Source: Litoditis marina (lineage: Eukaryota > Nematoda > Chromadorea > Rhabditida > Rhabditidae). From it: a stretch of 64,000 nucleotides of DNA. The DNA lies in the NCBI GenBank assembly GCA_964036275.1, contig OZ038438.1, positions 4,098,978-4,162,977 on the forward strand, in the 5' to 3' direction. The position numbers were made by a program, and so were the translations under genes. Positions 60,213 through 64,000 of this stretch are shown here, piece by piece (position 1 is the stretch's first letter; each line of letters opens with the position of its first letter). The notes beneath the pieces are model-generated. The model saw only the letters and a program-made list of their open reading frames with translations. It was not told where the DNA came from and did not search any database.

Positions 60213-61332
60213 CCAAGGCCATACCGATTCGCGTTTTGTCGAATCAGTGCCAGTGTCTCACAGTAAGTTCATTCGAAAGTCACAAGAAACCACTTTTGCT
60301 GCTCTCGACAATAAATACAAACATATTGTTATGCAACGAAGCTTGTTCGGAGTGTTGTGAAAGTCATAATTCAAATAACCCTGCGAGATATAAAAGTGAT
60401 TAGAGCATAGGTGATGAACCATTGAACATCAGACTACTGGGTCATGTTCACTTTGGGAGTGCAACTCGTATGCAGAGGTCGCTCTAGGGACATGGTAACG
60501 CAGGAGCAAACTAAAAACAGAGCACAATCGAACATCACATTAACGTGTTGCGTGATTCTTCTGTGTTTGTAGTTTGATGCCGCTGCCTTTTTGTGGTGAT
60601 TTTAGATTTACATGATTGGTCATATCGAATATGGTTTTGAAACGCTACATTTTGCCTGGGGGTGACCATGGGTTTGTTTTGAATCAGTGTAACTGCCTCA
60701 AAGTAATAACAGTTTTCTGCAAGCTCAGATAGGCAAGTAAGTTGAGCAAATTTTGTATAGTTTTGTCGTTTATTCGAAAAATCAACGAATGAAGCAATTC
60801 GAAACGTAAATACAAATGAAAACAGTAAATACATCAGCACGAAAACAAGTTTTGACAATTTGTTCAAGTATCTACTGGCCCAAGTTTTGTTTTCCGATCA
60901 CAACATTGCTGAGATTCAATGTTTGCGGGTTTTCCCCGTGAAACAGCTGTCATTAATTGTGAGCATCGTTCTTGAGAACTATCATAGAACAGATACTGTC
61001 CCGTACAGCAAGAATATAAGTCCGTGGTTGAGAGAAAAATTGAAACTTTACAAGAACGAAAACTAACTAATGGTTCCACGTTGATGAAAAAAATTACAAG
61101 AAGATCTTAACCCGAGTTCAGTTCGCCACGTATGTAGTTTATGGAAAGACCAAATTGTAGTCAGTTGTAGTTCGCTAATCAAACACTGGTCTCAGATTTT
61201 TGCTAAGAAGCACTGGCTTCAAACGGAAAGCACAGCTGAATGAGTCAAAATTAAGTGGTGACGTGAAAATAGCTGATACTGCATCATATTTAAAAGCATG
61301 TGTATAACGTATCGAGAGTGAAAATATCTGAG

Positions 61333-61402
61333 TTGCAGTTTGATCTGCATGTGCTGCGCAGTTTTCGGATTACGACTGAAATATGACGGGATCAAACTAC
61401 AA
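61333..61402. mobile_element. 70-bp palindromic MITE, TTGTAGTTTGATC family
   Basis: TTGCAGTTTGATC left arm, GGGATCAAACTACAA right arm, interior TTACGACTGAAATATG. Length 70 bp. Confidence 0.75.
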
Positions 61403-62227
61403 AGGCAGCTGTTTAGAGCTATATCTACAGTATCGACCTCCTAAGCGAACCCTATATTCCTATATAATGTTGAAACTATTGTTTTGATAACGTATTTTCC
61501 AATATAGACGCGATGATTGCATTTTTACGTATAGTTAGTCATTAGAGCACATGATATTGCATCGTAGATCGCCGTTTTGAATCTCCATTCTATAACATTG
61601 AGTGTAAAAACAAACCTACATAAGACTCAAAACACAGTTGGGGATTTTCGGCTGCAGTAGTTTTTCGGAGAGCAAATAGAAACTGATATCCAGCGTTATC
61701 TCTTCGATTTCACCCATCTCAATTCCTAGAAAACCTGGGGAAAAGAAGTTCGTCTATTGCTTTTTGCATAAGTGGAGGACCACCCTGCCAGTGTGAAGTG
61801 TAATGTGAGAAACAAAACAACAGACGCAAGCAATCCGCTGAAAACAGTCAAAAACAAATCATCTGTGCAGCAAAAACATTAATCAAGCTTCTAATTTACC
61901 GACAAAATCATTTCCGGCTGATAGCAACCATGAATGAACCTAGTTTGTTTTGAAGGGTTTCTTTAATCACAACTCATCGAGCACTGAACTCGATATAGTG
62001 CTAGAAGCAATGTGAACGGTAACACCACATAATGCAAAAAAGAATAGCTTCTTTCATAAGTTCGCACTGAAGCACGCGTTATTTATCCATACCCTATACT
62101 ACCCCATGAAAAATATTGCAGATGAAAAAAGAGGGAAAATGTGCAGTGTTTCGACTTCCTGGTGTCTTTTTGGAAAAAGAATCAACAAATATTGTCTAGT
62201 TTACTGTTTGCAAAACGAAAACCGAGC

Positions 62228-62312
62228 TCAGGCATTGAACTCTAATCACTTTTTTCAGACAAGATTAAGCCATTTGTATCTTCACCACTCGGCCACATGC
62301 ACCCTACGGGAT
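62228..62312 (-). mobile_element. Class II tRNA-like sequence (Leu/Ser type) or SINE head
   Basis: On the minus strand GCATGTGGCCGAGTGGTGAAG is a textbook class II tRNA D-arm/A box. It is followed at about 45 bp by AGAGTTCAATGCCT, a weak B box. The T-stem pairs poorly, so it is probably a pseudogene or SINE rather than a working tRNA. Confidence 0.5.
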
Positions 62313-63117
62313 TGGGTAGTTATCTACACCATAGTGGGACTCGTCCTGTATCATTTCAAAGTTTCACAGAGATACAATACTAATAAAGTTTCTTCAAAAG
62401 TCGGGAAAGTATCTGTGATCGTCATTTTATACCATTTTATACCACGTATTCATAGCCATCAGAAGTTAATAGGTGATTTTCCAAGAATTGCTCAGCGGAT
62501 CAAACATTCCACAATTGTTTGTAAGAACACACCACCGATAAAAAATACGCTCTATTCCAAACGTGAATGAGTACACTTCTGTGTTTCCTGCTAAGGCTTC
62601 GACAAGGGAAAGTTGGGGAAATTTTGTGTTTTATCGCAATTCATAACATGACTAAGATGAACAAGAAGATGCAAACTCAAACTGTAGAGTGCACATAATA
62701 TGAAATGGAAGACAATCTTCGATCGCTTGCTTCGGAACGGGCGAAACTTCACATCTGTTCTATGTATACGAAGGATACTATGCACATCGCGTGCATAATG
62801 GGTGCAACCGGATGCAGATACATCGAACTAGGGTCATGTTGGTTGATCCAGTCGGGTTTGTAGTTTGATCGTAGTGCATAGCTACACGTTTTTCTGTGTT
62901 TTACCGATCAGATACAATTGAACATCGATAACTTCACGTGATAACAAAAACCTTTTACTCTCACAAATACGTTGTATCGTTGTATACGTTGTATCTGTTG
63001 GATCTTCGAAAACTGTGAAAGGTAGCGTAGCTTCACACTGAAGGTGCGACAGATAAAACTATACTCAACTGCATAAACGAATACGAAAGTAAATAATTCG
63101 AGGTGTTTTCCAACTGT

Positions 63118-63242
63118 CAAAAATCTCACGAGAATTTTATTCTGGGGTGGTGCGAGGTGGTGAGAATTCTTTCCATTGATTGGCTTCGGGAAGTATCTCG
63201 TGAGCTTTGCTAAAGAAGTCCCGAGATCACTGTCAGATACCA
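63118..63242. mobile_element. CTCACGAGA foldback element
   Basis: ACTGTCAAAAATCTCACGAG at the left, with TATCTCGTGAGCTTTG and GATCACTGTCAGATA at the right. It has imperfect inverted ends and is loosely related to the CTCATGAG family. Confidence 0.45.
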
Positions 63243-63769
63243 CGACCCCTCGAGATATACTGATGGGCTAGAACACATTGATTACTGTTGTACACGTGCA
63301 GTGCATCATCCCACGTTTCCTGTCAACCTTACCATGTAAATTTCCCTTTCGTAGAATTCCAACCATCTTCAAAACTAACGGAGTTTTATGCGGAACTCGT
63401 ACCAGAACAATAACATGTATAAAGAGATTTGAAGGTTGAAAGCACTCAGATCTTTGCTGGGTGCTCGGCTAGAAAAATACATCAACAATTGCCGCTTCAT
63501 CTCAAATCACTTTCGTACAATAATGATAGAAAACACGCAATTTATGTTTGTATTGATTATTCAAGATTTGCTGTATTGAAACGAGACGAGATCTCCATTT
63601 GTCTTTTCAGATGTGGTAATTCCGTGAGGTTTAGCCCAGACTGTAACTTTCTGTTCTCTATATACCGGATCAAACTACAAACCGGAACAGTTAATCTCAG
63701 AAAACGTTGTTGCGCCATAACTATACGGCATAACGGTTAGGGTGGGTGTTGATCGTATAATATTAGGCA

Positions 63770-63890
63770 ACAGAGGTGTCTCTGCTATGAGGGGGCGCCT
63801 CGCCACGCTATTCTTAGGTATGTTCGGGGTGTAATGCCTGAGGCTATGCCGTGCCCTGCCCCCAGCACAGAATATAGTAGCCACCAACCG
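63770..63890. other. GC-rich patch, possible structured RNA or SINE part
   Basis: A compact GC-rich block in AT-rich DNA containing GAGGTGTCTCTGC, GGGGGCGCCTCGCC and CCTGCCCCCAGCAC. Several short hairpins can form. There are no A and B boxes and no snRNA signature that I can identify. Confidence 0.3.
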
Positions 63891-63908
63891 GCGATTGTTC
63901 TATCATAC

Positions 63909-64000
63909 CTTCATTAACAAGTGAGCAGTCGGTTGGCGCATCTCAGCCACTTCACACCTTCCGCAACTCGCTCCATCCACACCGTTCCCGTAGTCACTTG
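63909..64000 (-). CDS. Exon of a minus-strand gene cut by the window edge
   Basis: Read from the window end leftwards, the frame SDYGNGVDGASCGRCEVAEM continues to HLLMK and meets a GTATGA donor at 63908. The two other frames contain stops. Codon composition matches the confirmed exons. The Cys-Gly-x-Cys content gives no firm family. The rest of the gene lies beyond the window or in unrecognised exons to the left. Confidence 0.5.

Larger units (their letters stand above)
58833..63908. other. 5-kb gene-poor stretch
   Basis: No exon is supported. It contains the CTCGAAA element at 59612-60212, the palindromic MITE at 61333, solo arms near 60567, 62855 and 63668, the SINE-like tRNA segment at 62228-62312, a CTCACGAGA foldback at 63118-63242 and a GC-rich patch at 63770-63890. 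Long frames such as 62106-62570 have intron-like composition and cross the tRNA-like sequence. Confidence 0.5.

Noticed and set aside
62106..62570. 154-codon plus-strand frame
   Set aside because: It has AT-rich, intron-like composition and runs antisense through a tRNA-like sequence, with no recognisable domain.

Overview
This window is nuclear DNA from an invertebrate animal. The genes are split into many short exons (mostly 60-170 nt) with GT...AG introns whose acceptors are usually T-rich and end in TTCAG, TTCCAG or TTGCAG, and introns and spacers are AT-rich and full of small non-autonomous transposons. Acceptor-like AGs lie 2-23 nt upstream of three predicted start codons, which would fit spliced-leader trans-splicing or 5'UTR introns. 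A nematode or other lophotrochozoan/ecdysozoan is plausible, but the sequence alone does not settle the phylum.

Layout. 1-2.3 kb: two minus-strand exons of an HP1-type chromodomain protein. 3.4-4.7 kb: nested inverted-repeat elements, including a CTCGAAAA-rich array. 5.0-12.3 kb: a compound satellite locus of about 7 kb made of 25-bp monomers, higher-order repeats, an 869-bp tandem duplication and three GC-rich hairpins that punctuate the arrays. 12.6-13.5 kb: two possible minus-strand exons of an unknown gene. 15.2-26.9 kb (+): an apparently complete WDR47 (nemitin) orthologue with LisH/CTLH domains and a C-terminal WD40 propeller in 22 exons. 28.7-42.4 kb (-): an apparently complete glycine-rich domain-containing protein (DUF1399/GRDP family) in about 23 exons with a Cys-Gly repeat tail. 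45.4-53.7 kb (+): a 17-exon, roughly 550-residue coiled-coil protein with a likely N-myristoylation signal, not recognised. 54.6-58.8 kb (-): a multi-pass membrane protein, possibly related to the SLC35 nucleotide-sugar/triose-phosphate transporters. 58.9-63.9 kb: repeats only. 63.9 kb to the end: one minus-strand exon of a gene running off the window.

WDR47 and the GRDP gene are convergent, the GRDP and coiled-coil genes are divergent across a 3-kb spacer, and the coiled-coil and membrane-protein genes are convergent. Nothing indicates that these genes work in one pathway.

The most unusual content is the repeat fraction. There is a roughly 70-bp palindromic family with TTGTAGTTTGATC ends (about ten full copies and many half copies), a MITE that is exactly 124 bp in all three copies with TTAA ends, a CTCGAAA element with TAGGGTTGTTAA ends, several long perfect-TIR singletons, and at least two tRNA-derived SINE families. 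Exon coordinates were deduced by hand from splice signals, reading phase and family resemblance; no alignment was run.
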